From Diphasiastrum complanatum (lineage: Eukaryota > Streptophyta > Lycopodiopsida > Lycopodiales > Lycopodiaceae): a DNA stretch of 37,743 nucleotides. How positions within the stretch are numbered: the stretch's first letter is position 1; every line of letters starts with the position of its first letter. Below the pieces are notes generated by a model. That model saw nothing but the letters and a program-made list of their open reading frames with translations. It made no database searches and was not told the DNA's origin. The translations under genes were made by a program, and so were the position numbers. Below, piece by piece: positions 11,411 through 24,710 of the stretch. Where the stretch lies: assembly GCA_029204225.1 (NCBI GenBank), contig MU835611.1:1-37743 (forward strand), read 5' to 3'.

Positions 11411-14400
11411 GAGGAATGCATGAAGAGCTGTGACCTATTTATTGTTGACCTGCATGGGGATTGCATGGGTTCATGCACAGGATCCTACTCTCTATATATT
11501 GAGGTAGAGATTGTCATGTCGACGACTTGGTCTAGGTTACCAATTGAGCTCTTCTCCACCTGCTATCACATGGCAAGGCTTGGGTGCTAGATCCAAAAGG
11601 GATCTAGTATGGTTGGGTGGTTTTGCTCCATAGTCTCTCTTATTGTGTTTTCCTATCCTCATCTTAGGGGTTTTCCCTAGCGGTCTTTATAGCAGCTCTC
11701 ATCTTTAGGATTTTTTTTTTACATAGCTACTGAGATATCTCTCGAATAATCTTGTTAAAATATGTGAAATGAATACTTCTCACTTCCTCTAGTGAGAAGA
11801 TATATATTCTCCCTTCTGTGTTCTTTTTGTAGCAGATGGCCCTTTGAATTTCCGTACATACATAGGAGCTAGTAATTTGGTTTTGAGTGCAAATCTTATG
11901 GACTGATGTCTAACAAGTGTACGTGCTTCTTGGCAAATCTAGCTTGATCAAAAACCATGTAGAATAGTGTAAATTGTGTACACAAGTGGGTCCCACACAT
12001 GTGAGGCCGTGATGCCACGTGGTAAACCCATCCTAATGTATGTTAGGTCAAGTCAAGAGAGTTGGTCATGTCTATTTGGTGGTCATCCCTACTTTATAGG
12101 ACCTACACCTAAGTTTAAGGTGAAAATTTGACCAACTAGCTACCTACCAAGCATAACTCTAGGAAATAGACTAGGGTTTCATTTTAGGTCAAGGAGAGTG
12201 AGTTAACTTCCTTATTACATGCTGGAAATCCACCTAACTTCAAGAAGGAAGTCGAATTTGCTATGTATTCCCTCTCTCCATAGTGAGAAGATAGAAAATT
12301 TTTGGAGGTCATTGGCAATTTCAAGCTAGCTCACTATGTACATTGAGTTTTTGTGATCCAAATGAAACCAAATCAATTTATACTTGTTTCTCAGGTTGAA
12401 GGCCGTACTACAGCCTGTAGTACACACGTGTGGGCTCGGATTTCAATGTTTATCGATGCTTTTGATTGTTAATGCTTGTTGTTTGTCAAATTGCCAATCT
12501 AGATCAACTTTTTTGTGTCTAGTTTTTTGATAGATCGTTAAGCAAGCATCCAATCACTCTTGTGGATCTTTTGTAGATCCATTTATGGTCCTAAAGTATA
12601 GTACTTTCACATGACCATTTCTACGTCTCAATCGGAGCATTTTGTAATATCCCTTTGGATTGGACCGGACTGACTGATTTCTTTGTAAGAATGGTCAGTA
12701 GATGCAACACTTACCCTTGAAGAGTATGGGTTAAAATCAAGAGTGCTCGCTATGAACTGCCACATATTTTAAATCAAGTAACAAATTATGCTTTCTGAAG
12801 GTTGTCGTTATAAAAGTCTTCCACCCAACCAATTCTCTTTCGATTCACCAAACTCTAGAAAGAATATCTATGTACTTGCTTTTTGGGACCTGATGATGTA
12901 TTTAGGAAAAATGCTAACTTGTTTGAATGTTAGGAACAATCAAAGTTTGTTCTCTAGAAGGTCTAATGCCACATTACTTACAAAGGTCTATTTTTCACCA
13001 AGCAAGTAGTAGATACCAACTGAATAGCTCTTATAATTAGTTTAATTCATTTTCTAAAATTTCCCAACGAAAACAAGTTAGCTTTCTAGGTTATGTTGAA
13101 GGCTATTCCAACTCACTAGGCCTTCAGTTTGAGCAAAAATGCTTTTACTTCTGAATGAAAAACAGAACACACAGACTAGTTCTATTTAACACATTCCGGG
13201 TAACAAAAGTTGCATGTAAATTTATTTTCTTTCTTTATAAGAACCTTCTTTAAAGACGTAAAAAAAATGTACATATAAAACAAGCCTGTGTGGCTAAGCC
13301 ACATAAACCTTGCCGTAATGTAGTGATACTGTCTAATATACACTAGACACTCAACATCATAACCAACTACTACACTACATGAATGCTCTTGATGAATTAT
13401 CGTGCCTTTGTTAAAATATCACGATGTATTAATTCATCATTTGAAGTTTGAGATACAACAATGTTAGTTTCTAAAACACTCCGAGAGAATAATGGATGAG
13501 ACGTGGAGACATTAGGTTGTCACCCCCCATTTTCAAAAATGAAGACATTGATTGGGAAGTTAAGAAAATGATACAATCATTACATAATTTTATAACATGG
13601 ATTTATTGTACAGTATGCTCTTCTCATACTATAGGCAAAGGACCATTTATTATTACCATCTCATGTCACAATACTTCAAAATATCAAACCCTAGTACCTG
13701 ACCAATGCCCTTGTTGAACACAATGAGATTTAACTTAATTGATTGAGAAAAGTAAATGACATTATTTCATGTACAAGTCAGGTTTAGTACAAAATGTTGT
13801 CTTCACCTTCATCTCAACAATTAAATATTGAATGGGAATTTTTTTTTTTTGCATACAGGCTAAGCAGCTCAATATATTTAAATTGCATCTAAAAAACGTC
13901 TCTCTAAAATTGCAATCTATAAGAATACCAAAAACAGGTGCAACTATAACGCCAATTCTTCACCAACTATAATTTTATAGATCACAATATACCTATTCGT
14001 TTTCGAAATTACGCTATTGGTTTTTTGTATGGATTTATAATCCCTTACAAAATTGCTTTAAGAAATTCTATAAATATATCAAATAAATTTCCTTCATAAA
14101 AGTTTTTTTATATATCGTGAAAAAAATATCAAATACACCTTGTTTGTTGTCTGGAGGAGTTGATTCTACGTACCAACATCTCTTGAGAAAGTTGTTCTGG
14201 CCATCAATGAAAAATAGTTGACAGTCCTCACAAATTCATCTATGTGCTTGTTGCTCTTGCAAAGTGAACAAATTTTATAAATTTTCCTTAAGATTTAGGT
14301 TTTCATGCATCCATCACTCTTGTTTTGGTAGGTTCGTAGGCAAGTTCACAAACTGAGCAATCACCAACTAAAGAAATTTGTGTAAACGTTCACATTTGGT

Positions 14401-15360
14401 GGATCATTAATTTTTTTTGAAAAGACTGTACCAAAAGGAACCTAAATACGCAGCCCTATTTAGAGTACAAAATATTCAAAACTTATATCTCACCTCACCA
14501 CTCCAAAGTGCTTCAAACCCGACACAATGATAAGCACTAAAATGGAACATGCACAAAATGGCAACCCAAAATTCCTATCACAAGCACTTACAAAGACACT
14601 CACCTTTTTATTCAATTTTTAAACACAATATCAATATAAAAGAACAAACTTGATGTTTTTCTAGATTTCATACTTTGCTTGCAAGGAACTTCGAACGACA
14701 ACTTTGCAGCCTTTAAGTAAAAATTCTATGCAATTCAAAATGACCATTTTTTGGGGACAACCATATATAATGATAACAACCAGACACTAAACGAATACAT
14801 TTCACACAATATAGAAGATGAGCATCCTTCAATACAAACACATCACCAACAAACATTCTAGGAGACCTCAACATTGACATGTTCTCTTTAGACAATCTTA
14901 CAAGCCATCTCACAATACTCGTGAATCAACATAACCTCAAACGAACAATCACAACAAATGCAACGTTAAACGAAAGCCAACTAGACTATTCTCGAACAAA
15001 TTCTTACAATTGGAGATGTTTTCATGGAGTAACTTAATGTTGTCTCCAATACATTATTAAAATGCACCATGACCAAGACCCATTCCTAAAAAAACCAAGC
15101 AAACCAAAACAAATTTCTAATGGCCTATACACTAGTCTTTATTAAGGCAGGGCCCTTGTGGCTTGCCACTATCCCTTGTTTAATTTTTTGGCAATATATC
15201 TCCTAAGTACTTGCCTTGTAATAAAGGGCAAGACCTTTAATAGGAAAGACATTGCGAGATTGATTTGAGCTTCCTTTCTTTTGTTAAATGTCTTAATTCA
15301 TGAAGTTCAATTGACATCAGAGTTTTGATTGTGTCAATTCATTCCTCGTTGCCTACTTGA
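11411..15360. other. Long intergenic stretch without recognisable genes
   Basis: I see only scattered short ORFs with no family signatures, AT-rich low-complexity patches (13840-14120, 14400-14650) and homopolymer T runs. The part just after the gag relic (11411-11720) may be degraded retroelement sequence, but I found no LTR pair. Confidence 0.5.
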
Positions 15361-15364
15361 ATTT

Positions 15365-15545
15365 CTACCTTTGAATCTAAAACCTAAGTCCTTTACCTTA
15401 AACCACTTATCCTAGATCCCTTAGCCCCCTTCACTAGATCATTGACCCTAAACCGTAAGGCACTTGCCCTAGATCCCTTACCCTGAAGCCCCTTTCTTCA
15501 AAGCCATTTACCCAAACTCTTTACTACAAATCCCAAGGGTTATAA
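15365..15545. repeat. Weak CCCTAAA-like degenerate block
   Basis: Recurrent CCTTAAACC, GACCCTAAACC, CTAGATCCCTTA and CCCTGAAGCCC motifs resemble the C-strand version of the degenerate telomere-like block at 35117-35735. It is shorter and more diverged, and could be chance or an old relative. Confidence 0.35.
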
Positions 15546-15867
15546 AATACAAGCCAACAAAATTATGTTTTTGGATTATGTGGTGTATGTCAATGAATAA
15601 ACCGATAGCATGATCCTAGTTAGTGATATGTGCGTCAAGCTTAGCGGCAATATTATATGTGTATTCAATTTGTTTATCACATGTTGCTCTCTAATAAACT
15701 CAATTTGTGATATTGGACTATCACACTTTAAAGTTTTAATAGTTTTAGAACAAAGGTAATTCAACTCAGGTCACTTTAATTTTGAAACTTCTAAAGCCTG
15801 AAATTCCAGCATTTCAGTTGAGTATAGTAATTTCTGATTTGTCAACTTTTGCTTTGTAACTTAGAAT

Positions 15868-15989
15868 GTACCTTAGAATGAATGACTATTCTTTCACTTT
15901 GAAGCTACCTTATATCTCAACATGACATAAACCACTTTAAGGATCAAGCCTCAAACATACCTATTGTTCTCTCCTAAGGCCAAAGTTGT
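15868..15989. repeat. Dispersed repeat, copy A (inverted partner at 26970-27090)
   Basis: About 120 bp match the reverse complement of 26970-27090 with moderate divergence. Shared blocks include CTCAAACATACCTATTGT, CTCTCCTAAGG, ATGACATAAACCAC versus ATGACATCAACCAC, and CTATTCTTTCACTTTGAA versus CTATTCATTCACTTTGAA. The two copies are not at mirrored places relative to the large inverted arms, so they are an independent dispersed family. Confidence 0.7.
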
Positions 15990-15992
15990 TTA

Positions 15993-16233
<241 letters not shown>

Positions 16234-17023
16234 GTACATCTTAGTGCACTGGGTGCTCATTAATGCACACCGTTAGATCGTATCATCATAATGTGCACAG
16301 ATCATAGCCATTCAAGAAACCAAAGTTGCCCTCTAGAGGACAATAATTTAAAAAAAAAATATTGGGGCGCCATTTTACTAAGTTTTAGCAAGGTAAGTCA
16401 ATTAAATGGATTTAGTACCACAAGGGCAAATTCATTTCATGATGTTTTGAATATTGGATTTATCTCCTCTACTCTCCTAAATCCCATTTTAATCTGCCTC
16501 CATTCATGCTGCATTTTTCCTCATGTTGTCGCACAGTTTGCATATTTACATGTAAAATAAGACAAACGAATAAAACGCGATTTTCTGCATAAATACAAGT
16601 AGATTCTCACAGGCAGAAAACGCGATATTGTGTTTTTTACACGTGTTTTGTGACAGGCAAAAAAGACGACATTGCCTTACAAAATGTCGAAGGTATTTTT
16701 CGCATCTTCACCAACGTTCATTTCAGCAAATGTTGACGTCGCATTCTTTTCACGCTCATCCCATGCAACTGTGCTAACATATTTGACAACGACTGCAGGC
16801 ACCCACAATCTCCTACAAATAGCACATCCACTTTGTACTTTCTTCATCTGCACACCTGTAAAATTGTGTATATATATTGAATACTATTTGGGTATTGAAT
16901 GAACAAGTGTATGTGTAAAATAATAGCATCCAAAACTTATCAGAGATAGACGAAGTAGATGCCTTGTGCATTGATTCTTTATTGTCAATAATAGGTTCAT
17001 TCCTTTTATAGATTGAATTAGCT

Positions 17024-17068
17024 TTGTAGAGCACGCAGTTTCATCCGCTATTGTCTTGTGCTCTACAA
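17024..17068. repeat. Hairpin with 11-bp arms (left arm copy)
   Basis: TTGTAGAGCAC at 17024-17034 and GTGCTCTACAA at 17058-17068 pair perfectly around a 23-base loop. A second nested pair, TGTCAATAAT (~16983) and ATTATTGACA (~17070), lies outside it. The same structure occurs in the right arm at 29856-29900. The TG...CA ends recall retroelement termini, but no LTR pair is evident. Confidence 0.8.
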
Positions 17069-17644
17069 CATTATTGACATGTATATTTTGCTATACTTAA
17101 TCTGATAACAGCTCTTTTGTTCTGCGTTCAGATTTGTGTCGATATTGCTATGCTTTTCTTCATTTTGTCTGACTCTCTTGTTGCTCAATTTGGTAATCTG
17201 TTTTTAGCGAGTTATTGTTAGTCTAGCTGTTGATGATTATTATTAAGTCTTGCCTTTCGCGAATCATTCGCGACTGCTTATCAGTTGAGCTCAGTCTAGC
17301 TCTTCGCGAATCATTTGAGACAAATAATTTGTCTAGCTATTCGCGACAAATAATTCTTCTGATGTTTTGTTAATGTTTGGCGACGTAATCAGATCGACCG
17401 TAATTTCTATCACTAACGTTTTGTTCGTTTCTGATAGGCGTAGTCATGCTAAGGGAAAGAGTAATATAGCTCATTCCGCTGTGGACGAATACTTTCCGTT
17501 CGAGTTTGTTTCTCGTTCGAGTTTCGAGACCGTTTCTTTTTCGTGTTCGTTTTCTTTTCGAGCTATTTTCGTTTCTCACACTCACACACCTCTTTCTCCA
17601 ACATTGAAGAGTGAATAAAATGTAATAACCACATAATAGAGCCC

Positions 17645-17780
<136 letters not shown>

Positions 17781-18796
17781 TCACCTCCCTTGCATGCATC
17801 CCTATACCCTCCCCATGCCCCCGCCCTTGTGTCCTCCCCACATGCGCTCCCTTTGCCCTCCCTACACCCCCTCCCCACGCCCGCCCTACACCCTCCCAAT
17901 GCGCTCTCCCAGCGTGCCCTCCCCTCGCACCCCCCCCCATTTACTTGAATTGAGAAAAATAGGGGCCCAATATTTCATTGTGCCCCCAAAATGAAAAAAA
18001 AAAATTAGAAGTGAGAGGGGGCATGGAGTACCTGCTCCCTCCACCTTCGCAACCGCTCTCCCACCCTCCAGGCCGCTAGCCCGATTGGGGGCGCAGCGGC
18101 CCAGGGGCTCCATGGCACACACAACCCCCTTCTAGTAAAACGCGAGGGGGGGGGGGGGGTGTCTCGAGCAACGAAAGCGTGAGGGGGGGTCCCGGCACGA
18201 GAGAGTAACAACGTGGCGCATTATAGAACGTAGATATGCATTAAGATGAAGGGTTGTGATTTGATATTTAATAAAATTGAAATTGTAGTACTTTCTAATA
18301 AATCAAAACCCAATCAAAATCTCTCAATCAATCTCTCTCCAGGTGGGGAGTAGGGCTTGCTTATCAAAATTGAGCACTTGCGCCACTGGCAACTTGAGTT
18401 GCCCAAGAAAATCATCAATAAATGAGTTCTCATCCCAAACCGAAATCAGAAGCTCTGACTTCAGATCTTCCGTTTAAAAAGAAATTTCTCATACCATGAT
18501 AAATTTAAACTAAAAACAGGAATCACATCTAAAATTATAAGACGTTACAAAGTTTTCTTGAGTTTGATTTCGTTGGAATGTAAGAAAAAGTGGAAGTGAA
18601 TGATTTTACTGTAGTGCGCGTCAGTTCAGTATGATGCCGGTTTAGTGGAAGTTTCCTTTGCTAGCAGAGCAGGAAATATCAATACGCGTGCGAAACATCT
18701 AGGAAAATGACAATATCTAGAGACAAGTCTTGGTAAGTGGTTGCAGAGTTGTGATTAAGCACATGAAGAGTTGGTCTACGATGAAGAGTTCTATGT

Positions 18797-18991
18797 ATGG
18801 CGAAATCAGGAGGACTTCTAGCAAAAGCTATGTTTGGGTCAGCTGTTTGGCAAGTTCTAATGTTAACTCGACCTCTTTTGAGTGACCCTAAGAGGAAAGA
18901 TTACTTGAAATTTTGCCAAAAATATCAACACATCCTTAGTTGGGAGTATTTCCACCATCACTTCCTGGTGATGTCGGGTGAATCTCGGTAG
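18797..18991 (+). CDS. Short ORF fused to tandem-array sequence (64 codons, probably a broken copy)
   Basis: The first 21 residues (MAKSGGLLAKAMFGSAVWQV plus L) are identical to the ORF at 28037-28174 in the right arm. From 18860 onward the frame enters the first unit of the ~875-bp array and reads MLTRPLLSDPKRKDYLKF, then 25 more residues, to TAG. The tail is therefore array sequence, present in all four units, and not the original C-terminus. I do not recognise either half. It is most likely non-functional. Confidence 0.35.
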   Translation: MAKSGGLLAKAMFGSAVWQVLMLTRPLLSDPKRKDYLKFCQKYQHILSWEYFHHHFLVMSGESR

Positions 18992-21900
18992 CACCCACCT
19001 CCAAAATTTCATTAGTATCCATTTGGTTGCCAACTGAAAATTAAAAAATAATTTCGTTCAATTAACACATTCATTACGGTTATAATAGTTATTAAATTAA
19101 GCAATGTCTACAAAAAAAGCTAATTTTTAGACCATACGTGCTTTCATTAACAAATAATACCTATGAATCGGCAAATGGGTTCTAATAATTAAAAAACGGA
19201 AATTTTAAGTGCCAATGCAACGAAAATCCTTAAACAATTTTAGCTCACACTTCAATTAGAAAATCAAAACATCAGTTCTTAAAATTAAAAAACCTACTAC
19301 AAAAAAAAAAAACCCTAGGCTTTCAAAAAACTCAAAAAATTAACACTAGCCTAAACCCCCCTCCCTCTCAACCAACCCCACCTAGCACCTTGCATGGCCC
19401 ACTTAAGTTTCAATAACTTACTTTAAGTGTAATAGGTCACCCCCCCCCCCCCCCCCATTTTGAGTGTGTATGAGAAAAGGTACGTAAAGTTACCCATAGT
19501 GTAAGTACAAACTCGCCTTAATAGCAAATGAAAAACATAAAAGTGAACACGTTCCTTTGAGCTCTTGTAGCTTCATCTGAGTAGAAAGAATCTAACATTG
19601 AATCATAATTTGAAACAAGTGACAAGGAACCATTTTATGCTAATATTATGAAAGTACCCTCGAGGTATGACCCCCAAAAGTGCGAGATGCACAAACTTGC
19701 TAGATAAATACGGGGATGAGAGAAAAAGTCAGAATGTTAACTCGACCTCTTTTGAGTGACCCTAAGAGGAAAGATTACTTGAAATTTTGCCAAAAATATC
19801 AACACATCCTTAGTTGGGAGTATTTCCACCATCACTTCCTGGTGATGTCGGGTGAATCTCGGTAGCACCCACCTCCAAAATTTCATTAGTATCCATTTGG
19901 TTGCCAACTGAAAATTAAAAAATAATTTCGTTCAATTAACACATTCATTACGGTTATAATAGTTATTAAATTAAGCAATGTCTACAAAAAAAGCTAATTT
20001 TTAGACCATACGTGCTTTCATTAACAAATAATACCTATGAATCGGCAAATGGGTTCTAATAAATAAAAAACGGAAATTTTAAGTGCCAATGCAACGAAAA
20101 TCCTTAAACAATTTTAGCTCACACTTCAATTAGAAAATCAAAACATCAGTTCTTAAAATTAAAAAACCTACTACAAAAAAAAAAAAACCCTAGGCTTTCA
20201 AAAAACTCAAAAAATTAACACTAGCCTAAACCCCCCTCCCTCTCAACCAACCCCACCTAGCACCTTGCATGGCCCACTTAAGTTTCAATAACTTACTTTA
20301 AGTGTAATAGGTCACCCCCCCCCCCCCCCCCATTTTGAGTGTGTATGAGAAAAGGTACGTAAAGTTACCCATAGTGTAAGTACAAGCTCGCCTTAATAGC
20401 AAATGAAAAACATAAAAGTGAACACGTTCCTTTGAGCTCTTGTAGCTTCATCTGAGTAGAAAGAATCTAACATTGAATCATAATTTGAAACAAGTGACAA
20501 GGAACCATTTTATGCTAATATTATGAAAGTACCCTCGAGGTATGACCCCCAAAAGTGCGAGATGCACAAACTTGCTAGATAAATACGGGGATGAGAGAAA
20601 AAGTCAGAATGTTAACTCGACCTCTTTTGAGTGACCCTAAGAGGAAAGATTACTTGAAATTTTGCCAAAAATATCAACACATCCTTAGTTGGGAGTATTT
20701 CCACCATCACTTCCTGGTGATGTCGGGTGAATCTCGGTAGCACCCACCTCCAAAATTTCATTAGTATCCATTTGGTTGCCAACTAAAAATTAAAAAATAA
20801 TTTCGTTCAATTAACACATTCATTACGGTTATAATAGTTATTAAATTAAGCAATGTCTACAAAAAAAGCTAATTTTTAGACCATACGTGCTTTCATTAAC
20901 AAATAATACCTATGAATCGGCAAATGGGTTCTAATAAATAAAAAACGGAAATTTTAAGTGCCAATGCAACGAAAATCCTTAAACAATTTTAGCTCACACT
21001 TCAATTAGAAAATCAAAACATCAGTTCTTAAAATTAAAAAACCTACTACAAAAAAAAAAAAACCCTAGGCTTTCAAAAAACTCAAAAAATTAACACTAGC
21101 CTAAACCCCCCTCCCTCTCAACCAACCCCACCTAGCACCTTGCATGGCCCACTTAAGTTTCAATAACTTACTTTAAGTGTAATAGGTCACCCCCCCCCCC
21201 CCCCCCCCCCCCCATTTTGAGTGTGTATGAGAAAAGGTACGTAAAGTTACCCATAGTGTAAGTACAAGCTCGCCTTAATAGCAAATGAAAAACATAAAAG
21301 TGAACACGTTCCTTTGAGCTCTTGTAGCTTCATCTGAGTAGAAAGAATCTAACATTGAATCATAATTTGAAACAAGTGACAAGGAACCATTTTATGCTAA
21401 TATTATGAAAGTACCCTCGAGGTATGACCCCCAAAAGTGCGAGATGCACAAACTTGCTAGATAAATACGGGGATGAGAGAAAAAGTCAGAATGTTAACTC
21501 GACCTCTTTTGAGTGACCCTAAGAGGAAAGATTACTTGAAATTTTGCCAAAAATATCAACACATCCTTAGTTGGGAGTATTTCCACCATCACTTCCTGGT
21601 GATGTCGGGTGAATCTCGGTAGCACCCACCTCCAAAATTTCATTAGTATCCATTTGGTTGCCAACTAAAAATTAAAAAATAATTTCGTTCAATTAACACA
21701 TTCATTACGGTTATAATAGTTATTAAATTAAGCAATGTCTACAAAAAAAGCTAATTTTTAGACCATACGTGCTTTCATTAACAAATAATACCTATGAATC
21801 GGCAAATGGGTTCTAATAAATAAAAAACGGAAATTTTAAGTGCCAATGCAACGAAAATCCTTGAACAATTTTAGCTCACACTTCAATTAGAAAATCAAAA

Positions 21901-22098
21901 CATCAGTTCTTAAAATTAAAAAACCTACTACAAAAAAAAAAAAACCCTAGGCTTTCAAAAAACTCAAAAAATTAACACTAGCCTAAACCCCCCTCCCTCT
22001 CAACCAACCCCACCTAGCACCTTGCATGGCCCACTTAAGTTTCAATAACTTACTTTAAGTGTAATAGGTCACCCCCCCCCCCCCCCCCCCCCATTTTG
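18859..22098 (+). repeat. Tandem array, 3.7 units of ~875 bp
   Basis: The landmark TGTTAACTCGACC occurs at 18861, 19735, 20610 and 21492, so periods are 874, 875 and 882. Unit 4 stops at CCATTTTG (22098), where the sequence diverges. Units differ by only a handful of substitutions: AACTGAAAATT in units 1-2 and AACTAAAAATT in 3-4; TACAAACTCG only in unit 1; CCTTGAACA only in unit 4. Each unit has a poly-C run of 17, 17, 24 and 21 bases (19440-19456, 20315-20331, 21190-21213, 22072-22092). The near-identity implies recent amplification. No gene or tRNA is recognisable inside a unit. Confidence 0.95.
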
Positions 22099-22197
22099 TT
22101 CATCTCCCTCACTTCGGACCCGCACACGGCCACTCGGGCCCCTCCATCGTGCCCCTCTCAGGCTTTTGCACACAGAGATTAGAGTGCTCGGATCCGC

Positions 22198-22328
<131 letters not shown>

Positions 22329-23832
22329 CTAAAGAAACTAGGAGAGATGCCCTCCACCACCTTCCCAAATAGAGTATTCTGTTCTCGGTTTTCAGGGCGC
22401 ACAGGAGGAGTTCAAAAGTCTAACAATCAGCTTGTTAATCTGAGTTTTAATTCTAGTTTTTTCGTTTCTTATGATGCAGGAAGCACATAGGCACAAACAT
22501 TTGCTGTATTTTTGTAGATCCTGTTGCCTTTGTAGCGTTTTATAGATCGCTATGGCTTTCATTTACTTGTTTCCAGCATAAGCAATAGTTTTAATACAAG
22601 ATTTTGCAGGGTTTTGCTTCACTGATAGCAGTTATATTGCCAAAATTTTTCAAAAACCTAGTTTTGTACGCAATTAACAACTATTTTCACAAATAGTCAT
22701 TTAATCCGAACCCAACCATCCTCAAGAATGGCTTTATAGGCTGACAATCCTTCAAACAAACCGTTAGTTTGTTAGAAAATGAAACATAAGCCTGTGATTC
22801 ATAGTAAGTAGCCTTGCAATCCTGTCAAACATCACCAACACTCAACAGCCAACAAATTAGAGTATTTTTACTTCTGTTCTAGCTTGTTCCCACTGTTTTA
22901 AAACCAAACCGTCTTCCAAACAGACAATAGACAACATTTAAAATACAATAACCATTTATAAGAAGAATAAGAGACTATAGGAAAAAATCCAGCCAACCAT
23001 CAAAGTAACTTGTTGCTTTCACAAAGATGCTAACCACAGTAATCGACAACAACAGAATTGACACGAAATTCCTTCAAAGAAACCAATTCGAAAAGCATAA
23101 AAACAAACCGATTGTGAACCTGGTAGTGCACTTACTAGACAATCGATTGCAATTCCAAAATTATTTCCAACGGGAAGAAAATTCCAGAATTCCACCATTT
23201 TGTTGCTTACTTCGTCGGATTTTCGAGAAAACATTGAGATTTCCACTCGACACTTTCGATGATAAATCCTGCTTAGACTGGCACTGATACCAATATAAAG
23301 TCCACAACACAAAATTATAGCCTAAGCATACCATACAAAACAACAACACATGGGAACTGGTGGAGATTAAACCAACGCAACCAAACCTAGATCGTACGGA
23401 TCTAGCCCCCAGGCTATGGATCAATCAGAGTCATGGAAAGAGGAGTCACACCAGCAGCATGTAGCTACTAGTCACAAAATCAAGCATACACTATTAAGAG
23501 CCCAGCAGGTATACTTATACCATCCTCCATGGCCCATGTATCACTAGTAGTGCACTGTGACACCTCACTAGACACCTCTGCAGCCTATCTGGGCCATGTC
23601 TAATGACTCACTGATAGATCCATACCAACTCCACCACCATGTGTTTAGGCCTACAACCATTAATTATGACCATGTACACATAAGGGCCCCAATTCCCTTA
23701 TAGTCACAATTAACTTACGAGTTGTTGGTCTACCGATCCCTAGCGTGGACACGCTACCCGAGACCAGTCATGGGCATGACACCTTCGGTTTCTTCAGAAA
23801 CCTCAGGACACATATTTTCACATAATCTTCTG

Positions 23833-23887
23833 CCCCCCCCCCCCCCCCCCCCTGCCCCTGCCCCTACCCCCCCCCCCCCCCCCCCCC
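23833..23887. repeat. Compound poly-C tract
   Basis: A run of 20 C, then TGCCCCTGCCCCTA, then a run of 22 C. The opposite strand is G-rich with four or more G-runs, so G-quadruplex/i-motif formation is plausible. Such tracts are also prone to sequencing length errors. Confidence 0.9.
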
Positions 23888-24059
23888 TTCTGTATACTCA
23901 AAAAATACATTACGGACTGGGTAGCGGCGGGTGTGAGCGGCCCACTATCGGCTGTAGCATGTACCCTTCATGCACCGAGCTGCCCTGTGACGAGGTGCAT
24001 TGAAGGCTGAATGCTACTAGGTAGTAGGCCTGCTCAAGCTTGCTAACGGACATAGTTGA

Positions 24060-24091
24060 AGTTTTGGCCTTTCAATTGAAAGGCCAAAACT
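24060..24091. repeat. 32-bp perfect palindrome without loop
   Basis: The left half AGTTTTGGCCTTTCAA is followed directly by its exact reverse complement. Pairing stops at 24059/24092. There is no T-run or gene end next to it, so it is not a terminator in any evident sense. Confidence 0.9.
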
Positions 24092-24590
24092 AAAATGAGT
24101 TTAAACATTTGTAGTTAGATCCAATTAAAACCTGCCACCTGTATACTATAAGCCCAAACACTAATTATGTATAAAAGTATAGTATAAATCATGTTGATGA
24201 CTATGCCTATTCAAATTAAGCTTGAATATCTAAGAATAGATAGCTTCCAGTATAGGTTTCATTTGTTAACATCGATCAATACTCCTCAGCGTCAAATCTT
24301 TTGCGACTTAGTGACAATTTTTTTATATCATGCAACATCTACAGTCATGACCCGTTTGGTTCACTGTTGCGCTCGGGCGAGGAGGTGGAGTCGTCTTCAT
24401 CTTCCTCGTCACCACTCCCTATATCACCACTCTTTTTGGTAGTGTACAAACTTTTAATCTACGACTTTAGCCCATTGGCCTTGTCCTTCATCTTGTCCAT
24501 CATGGACTTTTTTACCAGTGTGCTTAGATTGGTCATGTTCAGGGACGCTCGGTTCGATAGAGTTGATATAATCCTGATTACCCAGTAATC

Positions 24591-24710
24591 CATCATCAGA
24601 GAGTTAGATTGAACATCAATTTCATGGTTGCAATGAGGCCAAGAAATCATCAAGTTTTGGCAAATGTAGTATTTTGAAGGATCAAATATCACCAGTCGTA
24701 AGATTGATAG
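24591..24710 (+). pseudogene. Decayed end of copia reverse transcriptase (weak)
   Basis: A frame reading NFMVAMRPRNHQVLANVVF resembles the RT-to-RNase H linker of copia polyproteins (S.FM..P...HW.A..R.LRYL). It then hits stops before the clear RNase H frame starts at 24711. The similarity is weak, but the position is exactly right. Confidence 0.4.

Noticed and set aside
17367-17618. 83-codon ORF conserved in both inverted arms (mirror 29306-29557)
   Set aside because: Conservation is explained by the duplication itself; the antisense frame is equally open and no family features are visible.
18859-22098. CRISPR-like array
   Set aside because: Units are ~875 bp, contiguous and without spacers, and the genome is eukaryotic.
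23722-24003. Pro-rich 93-codon ORF
   Set aside because: The proline run is the translation of the poly-C tract.
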